DNA from: Plasmodium brasilianum
Lineage: Eukaryota; Apicomplexa; Aconoidasida; Haemosporida; Plasmodiidae
Reading direction: 5' to 3'
Length of the DNA: 64,000 nt
Assembly: GCF_023973825.1 (NCBI RefSeq)
Contig: NC_090116.1
Coordinates: forward strand, 558,001-622,000
This document shows positions 1-12,129 of this stretch, in pieces (the stretch's first letter is position 1; every line of letters begins with the position of its first letter). A program made the translations under genes and the position numbers. The notes beneath the pieces are model-generated. The model saw only the letters and a program-made list of their open reading frames with translations, had not been told where the DNA came from and made no database searches.

Positions 1-604
1 AAATAAAACGAAATAAAATAAAAATACAAATAAAACGAAATAAAAATAAAATATAATAAAATAAAAGGAATGAAAACCGTAAGGTTGTAGTTATTATATA
101 TACTTTAATTTTTATGCAAAATAGTGGTTTACTTATACTCAAAGGAGTGAAATCAAATAAATTAGCAAATGTAACATTAGTCGCAAATTTAAATAAATAG
201 TAAACATGTCGATAAATAAAAATGTCCTATTTTCCAGAAAACTCCTCCATCAAATTTACAAAAATAAATAATATGCATTAAATTTTTAGCTAGCTGGAAA
301 AAGAAAAAAGAAATTTATATTTTTATGTATATTTTTAATTACTTTTATATCTATATTCAAAGAACAAATTGGAAAAAGGGATAAAATAAAGAAAATTAAA
401 TTTACGGATAAAATTAAAATAATAAAAAAAAAGGAAAAAAAAAAAAAAAAAAAAAGAGCATTAATTTTCCCACCATTATGTGTAATAAGTTTACGTTGAA
501 GTGTATATATATTATGTGTATACTTATATATAGGAGCACGTTCACATGTTCATGTAATTGTATATGCACATTTCGTCAAAATGATTTTGACTTTTTAAAG
601 GCGT
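1..604. other. intergenic, no gene seen
   Basis: AT-rich spacer downstream of the actin-like gene. The first 60 bases are degenerate copies of an aaataaaacg-type unit, and a poly(A) run lies near 430-455. I see no open frame with coding character on either strand. Confidence 0.6.
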
Positions 605-2522
605 CTATAGAACGTTGGCCCACATCAAGAGCTTTTGCATGACCTGATTTTTAGCTAATGTATAATATTCCTGTCTAGTTACCCATTTTTTTTTATTGAA
701 GTAGAGGATTTTTCCATATTTTTTACAGCCCAAATAAGAGGCAATGTCTGACATTCTCATATGTTTTATGTAAATTTTTGTGTTTTCACTATAATTTTTA
801 AGTCTTAAGATGTGCTTCATTTCCTTGTGGAGTCTTTCACGTATATTGATACAATTAGATACTCCTCCAACTAACACTATGTTATTTAAGATTTGTTTTC
901 TTAAGTCCATAGGACAAGAACAAACAGATTCAAATACTAAATGACTTAATGATATTATATTTTGTTTATAAAAATTTCCTGGCAAATGTGCTAAAAATTC
1001 AGGCTGAAAATAAATTTCATGACATAATACTTCTGCCTTAGGATCTATATATAAATTAGTATATGGAATTTTATATGGCTTATTTAACCCATTGCAATCT
1101 GTAGCTATTTTTATGTTTCTATCTATGTTAAGACTTACATAACTATTTAATTCTTTATAATTCTGAACTAGTATATAGTCAATATAATTATCGTTTATTT
1201 TTACAAAATTGGAAATGTATTTACTTATTAAGTGTCCACCAATTTCGCTATTTCTTGCACTCTCTAGAAATGCACCATGGTTTTCTGCAATGGGGGTAAT
1301 TCTGCTTCCGTTTTCCCCCAAGTCGATAACAATGGCTTTCGCACGCCAAAACGATGAAAATAAAATAAAGAATAAAGATAAGATAAAATAAAGAATAAAA
1401 ATAAGTTAAAATAAAGAATAAAAATAAGATAAAATAAAGAATAAAAATAAGATAAAATAAAGAATAAAAATAAGATAAAATAAAGAATAAAAATAAGATA
1501 AAATAATAAAAAAAAGAAGCATTACTGGTGTATATGTGTCTATACTCATAAAGCCACGCACAAACGATATATTAATAATATAACTGACAACTGCTAATTT
1601 ACATGAATGAAAAATCGTCTAATTTATAACACCTGTCTTAAGTCCATAATAGTAAGCAGCTGCGAGGGAGTTGTAAATAAAAGATATGGAAATGAAGTTA
1701 TGGTTCTTGAATGCCCAATTTAACAAATTTGATATATATAATTTTTCAACCGCTTCGGGAATTGCGACAAGTAAACTGTAGTCGCTTGTACTTATATTTA
1801 GTTGCTGTTAAGGGAAAAATAAGTATATAGGTAATTAAATAAGCGAATAAATAAGTAAATAAATAAACAAGTGAATAAATAAAGAGTTATATAATTAAAT
1901 ATTTAAATAAACAAAATGCTCAAGATGCCTTCCGAGAGATAAAACACACAGACACTTCTTACATGCATATATATACATAAAGGGCGTTCAGTTCAACCAT
2001 GAACCACAACTTTCGCAAAAAAAAAAAAAAAAAAAAAGCATGTAACTGCAAATGTACATATATATATATATATATGCCGTTCGTACCTTTATGAGATGGT
2101 TATATAATTCCAATAAATGAGCGAAATCGTTATTGCTCAAAGGATGGCGAGGGTCAGCAAATGTCATTTTCATACTTACTAATTCGCTGTCTAAACAATA
2201 ATTGTAATTAATTGCACATATATTAGAAATTGACCAATGATGTATACACATATATGCACATTTCGTTAACTTGCAAACTAGTGAATATATTACTCTTCAT
2301 GTGCCATTTGCCATTAGTTATTAGTAATTTTTCATTTGTTAGATATTATCCTTTTTTCTTTTTCTTTTTCGTATGTAATTCGTATGGCTGGTTGTTTATA
2401 AACCTTTACAGATATCCGGCGTTTTCTCTTTTTCTTTATCTGATTTAGCGCCTCCATATTTTATTAACATGTAGTCTTCGACAGCATCTACACCGAACTG
2501 AGTTTTAAAAGCAACCACACAG

Positions 2523-2564
<42 letters not shown>

Positions 2565-2917
2565 CCACATGTTCACATGTATGATTGTACGTGTACACAT
2601 AGAATAAAAATAATAATTTTTCATATCAATCGGTAAAAACTAATAATTATATGTATTTTTTACATGCATTTTTTTTTTATACTTTTACAACTCTCGAGTT
2701 TGCTAGTTCTTTTCTGTAAAAAATTGTTTCAATAATAATGCATCTCAATAAAATGGATAAATCATTGAAAATACGTTAAGGCATACTCTAAATATAAACA
2801 AGGTATTTGAAGTGTAGGCAGGTCGTCGTTCGCAAATCCAATTTTTATCATCCTGTTCACAAGTATAGGTAATGGATATATATGTATACACGTAGGTACG
2901 TATATATAAACAAATGA

Positions 2918-2949
<32 letters not shown>

Positions 2950-3198
2950 TTCCTAGTATAAACTAACCACACAAATCTAAAACTCATATGAATATGCAAA
3001 GAAAAAAAAATATCCACAAGGGGGAAGGAATTTTTTTCTTTTTAAAGAATTTTGGTCGGTGTTCATCAGAATGCGCACAAGTTTGTCACTTTCTTCCCTG
3101 TCTACTTGTTTATTTATTTATTTTTATTTTTTTTTTTTTATGAACCATGTGCCCGGATCCAAAATTATGACAGGAATATCATCTTCTTCAAGTTCCAT
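605..3198 (-). CDS. actin-like / actin-related protein, seven exons, 414 aa
   Basis: Actin-fold ATPase-family protein; the exact subfamily (ARP or apicomplexan ALP) is not resolved. I assembled exons from in-phase GT..AG junctions: 3146-3198, 2787-2852, 2689-2713, 2404-2497, 2087-2190, 1633-1804 and 605-1335. They sum to 1245 nt with all phases matching. Sequence evidence: the N-terminus gives ILDPGTWMIKIGFANDD, the actin phosphate-1 loop (normally DNGSG..KAGFAGDD) with the usual G-S-G altered. The middle gives LLVAIPEAVEKLYI, the position of actin LLTEAP. Next comes AIVIDLGENGSRITPIAENH, the phosphate-2 loop, and then NIVLVGGVSNCINIRERL, the adenosine-binding motif. The length is close to actin (375) plus an insertion, GGAKSDKEKEKTPD. 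Exon 3 is only 25 nt. The changed nucleotide loops suggest a non-polymerising ARP. Splice junctions are predicted, not observed. Confidence 0.82.
1360..1506. repeat. 23-bp minisatellite in an intron of the actin-like gene
   Basis: About six copies of a unit of the form ataaaataaagaataaaaataag lie inside the intron between 1336 and 1632. The copies are nearly identical, with one gttaaa variant. Confidence 0.75.
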
Positions 3199-4328
3199 TT
3201 TTTCAATTTTTTAATTAAAAAAAAAAAATAGTTTAACACCTTTAGCACAACATTCAAATTGTGGTTTTGTTAAAAATTAAAAGTGTTTGAAAAGGCTAGA
3301 GAATACGTTCTTATAAAATATAACAGGATTAACAGCTAATTATAGTGGACACATTTTTTCAGCATTAATTCGTACATATATATATATATATATATACATG
3401 CCCCTACTGTGCCGTTCTTTCTTTTTTTTTTTTTTTTTGCTCCTCTTAAGAAATACAGGAGAATTTAATAATACATATGTCAATATGTGCTTTTTTAAAT
3501 ATAAAAAAAAACGCAAAAAGAACGAAAAAAAAAAAAAAAAAGCGGCATTAATTTAAAATATATAAATAGTAAAAGACAAAACAATATGCACAAATTAAAA
3601 AATTACACGTGTGCTAATAAACAAATTAGAGTTAAAAACTTTTATCACAAATACAATGCTTATTAATGCAAGAGTATTTTTTTTTTTTTTTTTGGATAGA
3701 AATTAAAAAAAAAAAAAAATTCTTTTGTAAAATTTTGAAAATTATATACTTTGCGCTTAAGAGAAGTGCATTAAAAATTTGATCTTCCCAATGAATGGAC
3801 ATTATTATATATATATATATGCGCCTTATGGACTTTTTTTTTTTTTTTTTCTTTTTTATTTCATTATAAACAAATTAATTATAATTTTTTTTACTTCATT
3901 TTAAACAACAAATGAATTATATATTTTTTGAATTTCATTTTAAACAACGAATGAATTATATTTTTTTTGAATTTCATTTTTATATATCATTAGAATAAAT
4001 TCTTCATGCTTGTACAAATCGTTTTAACTTTTCTCCTACATATGAGAAGATAAAGTATCATTTAAGGTTCGCATGATTTACTTTGTTCATCTCTGGAGGA
4101 AATGATGTAAGATTAGTCTACTAACAGTGAAGTTAAACATATAGGACTGTACATATATATATGTACGTACCTATAACTGGCAAGCTTCTTCATTTTCATC
4201 AGCATACTAATATCCTATGGACAGAGGGTGGGGAAGATACATATAGTTCGCTTTCCTTCCAACACTAACATCACCTTCTGATCTTTTAAGGAGCAGTTTA
4301 TATAACTACCCCCCACCATTTATACAGT
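3199..4328. other. intergenic, low complexity
   Basis: Spacer between two minus-strand genes. It holds the upstream region of the actin-like gene and the downstream region of the next gene. There are (TA)n tracts near 3378-3400 and 3806-3820, several poly(A)/poly(T) runs, and three imperfect copies of a tttcattttaaacaacgaatgaattata-type unit near 3885-3985. No gene seen. Confidence 0.55.
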
Positions 4329-6008
4329 CTAATGCACATTTTGTTTCTTATTCTCTTGGGACTTGAAAATACTCCTATTTACATTTTGATGCTTTACAAA
4401 ATAAGTCAAAAATTTCATAGCATCTTTAAATTTAATTTTTCCTATTTCTATATCAGAAAAATGAGAATCAATATTTCGCATATTTAAGTATACCATAATT
4501 GCAGCAATAAGAACTCTAAAATAGTCAATAATATTTAACATAAGATATATAAAATTTGAATATTTGCTATCCATATATTTGTCTGCAAGCAGTAGTCTAT
4601 ACATATTGTCTGAAAAAAGGGATTCTACTAAATTACGCGGGTTCTGATCCTCTATATTATTCTTTAAATAAAATGAACGTAATCTTGTTCTCATATTATC
4701 TTCATGTATTTTAAGTTATATATATATATCTTCTAATTTCTGTTCACCTTGTTGTTCATGACGTGTTGACTTTAGATGAATATTGAAAAGATTTAACGTT
4801 TTATTTAGTATATCTACATAGTAATCAAAAAATAGAGAATACGAAAACAAAGCAGGTTCATTAAATAATTTTTCTTTATTTCCATAATCAAAAAACAATT
4901 TTAAATATTCATTCAAATCTTTGATATAATCTTTGATATCTCCATGAATCTGTTTTAAATATTCATTTATCTTCTTCCTTTCTGCAGTAGCATTATTATT
5001 AGTGCTTTTATAATTCTTTTCATTTAAATTATTTACTAAATTTGTAGCCATATAATTTAAATAAAAACAGCATGATAGATCTAAACAAGTACACATAGAA
5101 TCAAACTATTTGTACGAAGTATAATATATATCATTCATACTTATGGGTTCTGTTTGCATTATATTTTCTACTAAACCTTGTTTATCTAATTGTAAATATA
5201 AAGGTAGCGATTCAAAGCTTAGCTGTAATGCATCTTGCTTTTGTAATATTTCATGTAAAAAAAATAAAAATGTATAAACAATGCGATGATATGCATAATA
5301 ATATTTTTCAATCTTATTCTCATTTAATGGATTCATTTTGTTGTCAATCTCTATAAATTCTTCATAAGAATGTGTAAAATTATTTTCACATATATCCGAT
5401 ATACTTTTGGAAAGCTCTTTAAAGCACTTAAGATAATCTTTCGTTAATTTTTTAGACATATTAACTATATCAATTTTTTCCTTATAAAATAATGTTGATA
5501 ATCCAAATAAATGAGAGGATACTTTATCATAGTCTGTTTTGTTATAATCCATGTTACTACTGTCAGAAATACTAGAAATACTAGCGCAACTACTTGCCTT
5601 AGATAATGTACCTTTCGATTTTAATATTTCTTTTTTCTCTTTACAGTTACATGCACAATGTTTATCATTATTTTTATAATATACCAAATTCTTACCACTT
5701 GTTATAGTACGAATATAATGTTTCTTATAACTCTTCTTATCATAGTCATGACTAGTTGTATTTATTATATGGAACTTTTCTTTATTATTATCTTTTTTTT
5801 TATTTGTTTTTGTATATGCACGGGAATTGTTCATTTTTATTTTTGCGTCAGATTTTAATTTGTAGTCCTTTCCTCCTAAGGCATTATAAAATTTTATAAT
5901 ACCTAAACATAAATTACAATTTTTATAATATTCATCATTTGATGAATCCCTATTCTCTTGCTTCTTCTCAACTTTATTATCAAACCTTATTTTTTTTTTT
6001 ATGGTCAT
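4329..6008 (-). CDS. conserved-looking protein of unknown function, three exons, 507 aa
   Basis: I do not recognise the family. Exons 5141-6008, 4748-5080 and 4329-4651 join in phase through introns of 60 and 96 nt with GT..AG ends, giving 1524 nt. The N-terminal third is Lys/Asn-rich with a Cys pair cluster (HCACNCKEKK) and a Ser-rich stretch. The middle and C-terminal parts are helical and richer in hydrophobics, for example MYRLLLADKYMDSKYSNFIY. Simple open-frame reading would stop at 4716 in a (TA)n tract, but that stop falls inside the proposed second intron. The start at 6008 is uncertain. A frame containing MNSAGESGG begins at 6081 and would join this one if the 11-base A run near 5990-6000 were one base shorter. 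Confidence 0.6.
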
Positions 6009-6270
6009 TTAGTGTACTCTTGGTCGATACACTGCAACCTGTTACTACGCCATTTCCTCCACTTTCACCTGCACTGTTCATACATTTCGCTTCTTCGCTG
6101 TTGAACAATTCGATTTTACTTTTGATTTCTTTTCGTTATGTGATTTGTCAGAATGCAGTTCTGCCAGTATTCTGGAGGAGCTACAAATCGAGCGGTTGGG
6201 AAAGAATCAAAGGGGAAAAAAAAAAAATATATGTATATAAATACATATATATTATATACACATGTATATA

Positions 6271-6380
6271 TTTATGTACATACGTATACATTTATGTACA
6301 TACGTATACATTTATGTACATACGTATACATTTATGTACATACGTATACATTTATGTACATACGTATACATTTATGTACA
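6271..6380. repeat. 20-bp minisatellite
   Basis: Five perfect tandem copies of tacgtatacatttatgtaca from 6281, with a partial copy before them. The array lies upstream of the three-exon minus-strand gene. Open frames through it (Tyr/Ile/His/Thr strings) are repeat translations, not genes. Confidence 0.9.
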
Positions 6381-8683
6381 GCCATATACATTTATTACAA
6401 ACGTCCACAAATAACTACGCATGAAGAACAACATTGTAAGTAGCACTAGCGTAATCTCCTTTTTATAAAGGATTTTTTTTATATTCACTCAATGTTTATT
6501 CGTTCGTTCGTTTGTTTATCTGTTTTTTGATGATTCAATTTATTATTATTTTTTTAAATTACTTGTTTTGTGCCAATGATTCAAGCGCACAGGTTGAATG
6601 AAGGTTTGTAGCTTGTTTAAAGATGTAAAATGAATATAAATAAAAGGAGAATATTAAAAGGACGATTACCTTTTTAATCATCCTTAAAAAGATAAATTTA
6701 AAGTTTGGAATAAGGGGCTTTCATCTAAATGCATAAGACTGAAACTTACTGTATATGCATATTTTTGCGTATATTCATATATTTTTTTGTTTGCTTGAAT
6801 TTGCACGTACATGTACAAATACATACTTATACCCATATGCACATATATATATATATAAATATATGCAGGAAGTATTGGTGCATATGATTGTCTACAATAT
6901 CCCTTTGATAAATGACGGCATATATGTATACTTATTAAAAATTAAAAAACGAGACCTTATTAAAAACATGTAAAATTATGTTTATTATGATTATATTATT
7001 TTTAGCTTCTCTCTTCCTTTCTTCGCTCTATTTTTTCTTGTTCTCTTTACTATTTAATAGTATATATATATATATATATATATACGTTTTAGTATTAAAA
7101 TGTAAAAAGAAAGTAGACGTTAGAGTCTTAATAAAAATGTGCTAAAAATATGTATATACAAATATGGACAAAATAATAAGAATAAAATACACAACTTGAA
7201 AAAAAAAAAAAAAAATATAATAAAATAACTCTCAGCAAAGATTAAAAATTCATAATTATTTTTAACCCTTAAAAAAATTATAACAATGAAATAATGGAAG
7301 CAGATGGTATACTAATTAAAATCATAAATTGTTAAAAGTTCATATAATGAAGGCATAAATTTTAATATATTATTAAAATGATGGGTATAAAAATGCAGCA
7401 TAAATAATAGCGGTAGAAAATGTCCATTTAATAGGATATAATATTATACATAAATATGTATGAAAAAAAAAAATTGATCAGAAAAACAAATAAATAAAAT
7501 ATTTACTATACTCATTTACTGTTCCTTATATTTGAAATATTAGATAGATGTCCAAAGGTGTTATTACCCCAATACTAAAAGAGTAAATTATCTTTCTTAC
7601 ATTCAAAATAACGTAATTAAATGTAAATACGCCAAACGTTAATTTAATTAAGCATATATATAATAAAATATTTTAACTAAGATATTATATTATATATTAT
7701 TAATTTATATGTAAACATTTATAAGTATTTATAATTAAACATATGGGGAATTATTCTAATAACTTTTTAAATTAAAAATATTTAGTAAATATTATGTACT
7801 TCTTTTAGTTTTTATATATTTTATGCAGTTTTACATAATTTTTGTGGTTTTACCTATATAAATGAATATCTATCTATATGCACGAACTACAAAAAAAAAA
7901 AAAAAAATTAATTGTAAAGTAATTTTTGCAACCCACTACCTCGTAAAAATTTTCAGTTATATAGCAAGGGTTCTGTAAAGAAAAAAAGGATAATACTATA
8001 TATATAATAAGGAAAACAAACAAAAAATATTTTGTTAACCAATTTTACATGAATACTTTTTTATATAAGAAAAAAAAAAAAAAAAAATTTTAGATATAAT
8101 GCACGAAAAAAAAAATAAATTATTCAATAAGGTAAAATATACATTTTTATTAGAAAGTATTTGAAATATTAGAAACATTAGAAAATATATTAGCAAAAAT
8201 TGGAAAAAAATTGGAACAGTAGAAAAACTATAAAAATAATTTAAAACTAATTCATGGGTGAATTGTTTTTCCCCCACCTCTATTTTACTTCTCGTAGGAG
8301 GTTAAAATTTTCTAAGGCAATTGTAGACCATTGCAATTTTATTATAAAAAAGAATTCTCTTTTTATTTTTAAAATAATATACTTACATATATTTATATGT
8401 ATACATGTATATATAATATTATATATATATGATGCTAGCTCCTTTTAACTATTTTTTAATAGTACATTATTGTGCATATATACATATATATATGTATATT
8501 TACACGTGTATGTAACTATAGAAAACTGTTTGTGTTAATAGAGAATACACTCTTTATTCTGCGTTTTACTGTGAACCATTAAAACTACATATATATATAT
8601 ATCTTTATCAATAACAGGATAAATTATATAAATTCCTTATATAGGAGAGAATAAAATATTATTTACAATAGTATTATAAATGA
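6381..8683. other. 2.3 kb spacer without a supported gene
   Basis: Very AT-rich DNA between the minus-strand gene and tRNA-Ser, with a (TA)n tract near 7060-7083. Open frames here are short and built of Tyr/Ile/Phe/Lys runs. I found no convincing exon or RNA gene. Confidence 0.5.
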
Positions 8684-8765
8684 GACAGTGTGTCCGAGTG
8701 GTTAAGGAGTCAGACTAGAAATCTGGTAGGCTTTGCCTGCGCAGGTTCGAATCCTGCCGCTGTCG
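8684..8765 (+). tRNA. tRNA-Ser (anticodon AGA)
   Basis: All cloverleaf parts are visible. The acceptor stem is GACAGTG/CGCTGTC. The A-box region is TGTCCGAGTGG. The anticodon stem-loop TCAGA-CTAGAAA-TCTGG has AGA at positions 34-36. The variable arm is long and typical of class II Ser tRNA. The T arm is GCAGG-TTCGAAT-CCTGC, with discriminator G. There is no intron. A TTTT follows at about 8773, which could end RNA polymerase III transcription. It reads UCU (and UCC/UCA by inosine wobble). Confidence 0.97.
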
Positions 8766-9248
8766 AAAATAAGTTTTCCACTTTTGAATATTAATATTAT
8801 TTTAATATTATTGATATTAAAATAGGAAACCATTTTATAGTTGTTTTAAATGGTTTAATTTTTTCAAAATTAAAAAGAATACTTTAATTATTTAAAAAAT
8901 AAAAAAAATAAACATTAAAATGTGTAATGCACGAAAATGCTATATATGCATAAAGATTTATTACATATTTATGTGCACTTGTACGTAAATTCGAAAAATT
9001 TATTTTCCAAATTTTTGCTACGTTTTGCTGCGTATATATAAGGGAGGAATATATATAATTATATACTGTATGTATAAGAACAGTTATATTATTGAATTAT
9101 ATCTGTTGCTATCCCGTTTCTTTAAAAAATTAAATTATTTAACTAAGAGGAAATGATTTACCTTTTATAGTAAGTCTTTTGATTATTTTATTTTTCCAAA
9201 TAATATGCGTACTTACGCTTACATATATAGATAAATATTTAATTATAG

Positions 9249-9280
<32 letters not shown>

Positions 9281-10149
9281 TCTATTTACGTATTTATAAT
9301 ATGTATTCGTAGAATTAAGGAATGGAAAAATTATATCTTAGCTCTTAGGTTAAATTCTGTGTAAACAAAAGAACTACAAAAATAACTTCGTACAACTTTG
9401 CCGAAATATTAGATAAACACGGTCTCTCTCTCTTTTTCTTTTTTTTATAAAATCTTTTATAAATTTGTCGTTAGATCACGTAGAATTGACAATTTGTGCC
9501 TAATTTAATTCTGTATAACTTCTTTATGCATTCTCATCGTTTAAAATGGCATTAATTAATCATACATTATATATAATACGTTGAGCGAAAAATAAAAATT
9601 TCCTATCGTTATATTTTGCTTAATTTATTGCAGGTTAATATAAATAGCTGCTCATGTAAAAAGAGACCTAAACCATAGAAGTATGTAATGAATTGAGGGA
9701 ACTACATACAACGAAAAATTTATTTCAAATTTTTATCAAATCTTCCTCTGTTCGCTCAATAATTATACCAAGCACCATTGTAATGTAAATGAATGAAAGT
9801 CAATGCATAAATGAATTTATATTTACGTATATATATTATATGTATGAATAAATAAATAATATATACCTTTTTAAATTCTTGCTACAAAGAAAGAGGGCTC
9901 TCCCCTCTTAATTTTTTTCCTAAAAATGTTATTATTATTATGCATTAATAATAATTGAATTTAAAATAATTTGATTATAACGAACTACATATATATATAT
10001 ATATTAAACATATATAAAAGCTATGATTTCTTTTAATATTAATATTTATAGTTAACACAAAATTATTTGTGTTTTCTCTATATTAAATAAATTTAAGATA
10101 CAGAAGGCATAAATACTACAAACACATTTATTATTATTCCCACTTCAAC
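8766..10149. other. spacer between the two tRNA genes
   Basis: About 1.4 kb of AT-rich DNA with a (TA)n tract near 9247-9278 and no coding frame that looks real. Confidence 0.55.
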
Positions 10150-10222
10150 TGATCCATGTGGGTTTCGAACCCACGACCTTCGGTACATAAGACCGACGCT
10201 CTAACCACTGAGCTAATGGATC
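10150..10222 (-). tRNA. tRNA-Ile (anticodon UAU)
   Basis: On the minus strand: acceptor GATCCAT/ATGGATC with discriminator A; D arm GCTC..GAGC; anticodon arm TCGGT-CTTATGT-ACCGA with TAT at 34-36; T arm GTGGG-TTCGAAA-CCCAC. No intron. It decodes AUA, a frequent Ile codon in this AT-rich genome, so it should be a heavily used isoacceptor. This is the nuclear, cytosolic tRNA and is unrelated to the organellar substrate of TilS encoded later in the window. Confidence 0.95.
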
Positions 10223-11692
10223 TCATGATATTAAGTTTTCTTCTTATCTAAAAATGTCGTTAATTTGAATCCTGTTTATACTTGCCTTTAATTCATTCTA
10301 AAAGAGAGGGAAAAAAACTGTCAAAAAATAGATTTAAATATAATTAAATAAAATAAAATACAGCGCGAAATGGATAAAATAGAGTTAAATTAAGTATAGT
10401 AAAATAAAAATAGAAATGGCATTAAAAGTGAAAGATAATTTGCAGAGGTTTTTCTTTTTTCAAATTTTACTCTTTTGGTACAATTTATTATCCTTTTAAA
10501 AAAAAAAAATAATTTTGGGGTATTTCTTAACGTTCTGTTTTGCGTTAAATTTAGCTCCTTTCTCGTATTTTTCGATACACTTTTTGTATTTTTCTTCAAA
10601 ATTACACATATTAAGCTGTACAATTATATACATTATATATGTACATATATCTACATACACATATATATGTACATATATCTACATATACATATATATGTAC
10701 GTATATCTACATATACATATATATGTACGTATATCTACATATACATATATATGTACGTATATCTACATATACATATATATGTACGTATATCTACATATAC
10801 ATATATATGTACGTATGTTCATGTTGCTATTAAGGACATGGGCTTTTTCATTATAAGTCACTTTCATAACTTTTTTTTTTTTTTTTTTTAAAGAATTTTT
10901 ATTTCAAAAATTTTAAAGCAGTTATACGAAATGTTAGTTATGTAGGATACCATCCAAATGAAAATTTCTCTAAAGAAAGAAAACTAATAAAACAAAGCCT
11001 TCAATAATCATAAATCATACATAAAAATATATAATCGCATTGCTATAACATTACAGTAACATTACAATAACATCACAACGACATTACATTTACATGTGTG
11101 CATAGTATACGATGTCGATATGAAATACTAGCACTTTTATTATAAACAAGGGAGAAAGGATATAAACTGTGTACACAACACTCCTATATAAAATTAAAAG
11201 GGGATATCATACAAAAGGATTGTATAAAATGTATAAATTAAAAATGTACTTTTATTATTAAGTGTCTTTAATGGAGACAAAAATAAATGTTTCTCCTTTT
11301 GTACGTAGCAATAACAAAAAAAAAAAAAAAAAAAAGAAAAGGAAAGGAAATAACGAAGGTTAAAATAAATGAAGGGGAAAATAAAAAGTAATCAGTAAAG
11401 AATAAATAAATGGGCTTACGGAATAGGGAATTAAAAATGAAGGACGAAAAATGATACATCACAGCTGCAAAATAATAAATATTACGTAAAAAACTGTACG
11501 TACAAAATCGTACGCGAAAAAATGTAACTGCAAAATTAAAGTGGGTATACGATAAAAAGTACGATACAAAATGACGAATGAACAACACATTTCATTCTTC
11601 CTTATTTATTCCAAATCAAATTTCAAATGCAATTTTCCTTATCCTACTTATTAAAATTTGTTTTATTATATGTCCTGACTTCCTCATATGTT
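10223..11692. other. spacer with minisatellite
   Basis: AT-rich DNA containing the 28-bp array described separately. Poly(T) at 10869-10889 and poly(A) at about 11317-11335 are present. No supported gene. Confidence 0.5.
10639..10815. repeat. 28-bp minisatellite
   Basis: Six to seven tandem copies with 28-bp period. Each unit starts atgtacgtatatctacatat. The first two copies carry atgtacatat in place of atgtacgtat. Reading frames through it are spurious. Confidence 0.88.
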
Positions 11693-12008
11693 TCACAATT
11701 TGCTAAAACATAAATATTTCGATTTTCTTCCTCTATCAATAATAGAATTCATGGGCCTATTAAATTTTTTAAGGCAGAAAATTTTATTCTGAAAAGGAAA
11801 AAAAAACGTGTACATTTATTTGCTCATCATGTGTACTTTCTCTATGTAATGATTGAAAATATAAAAAGTATGTGCTCAAATATGTAGCAAACATGTACGC
11901 ACATATATACGTAAATATACACGCACATACACACAAACATACATACATACATGTGGCCTTATGCAACGTTTTACAACAGTGCGAGTGCAGGGCAATGTGC
12001 TCATACAT
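11693..12008 (-). CDS. candidate small two-exon gene (tentative)
   Basis: Possible exon 2 is 11693-11788. It follows a very strong acceptor (ttttttttccttttcag) and reads NKIFCLKKFNRPMNSIID and onward to a stop, 31 residues. Possible exon 1 begins with ATG at 12008 and reads MYEHIALHSHCCKTLHKAT. It is unusually GC-rich for this spacer and ends in a gtatgtatgt series offering donors in every phase near 11945. I do not recognise the product. An overlapping frame (11639 to about 11745, EENRNIYVLANCETYEEV) is also open and would need the ttgatag acceptor, so the true reading is undecided. It lies tail-to-tail-free, just downstream of the PPM phosphatase on the same strand. Confidence 0.3.
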
Positions 12009-12129
12009 CAGTCAAGCTCATAAACATGAGCACACTTGCTCGTGCGAAGTGCTAAATAGTCTATTTTATTTGCCTCTTTTTTTTTTTTTTTTTTTTTTCT
12101 TCACTTCTTTTCTTTTGTCGCTTCTGGTA

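Noticed and set aside
4716..4718. In-frame stop suggesting a pseudogene
   Set aside because: It falls in a predicted 96-nt GT..AG intron whose removal keeps the frame open.
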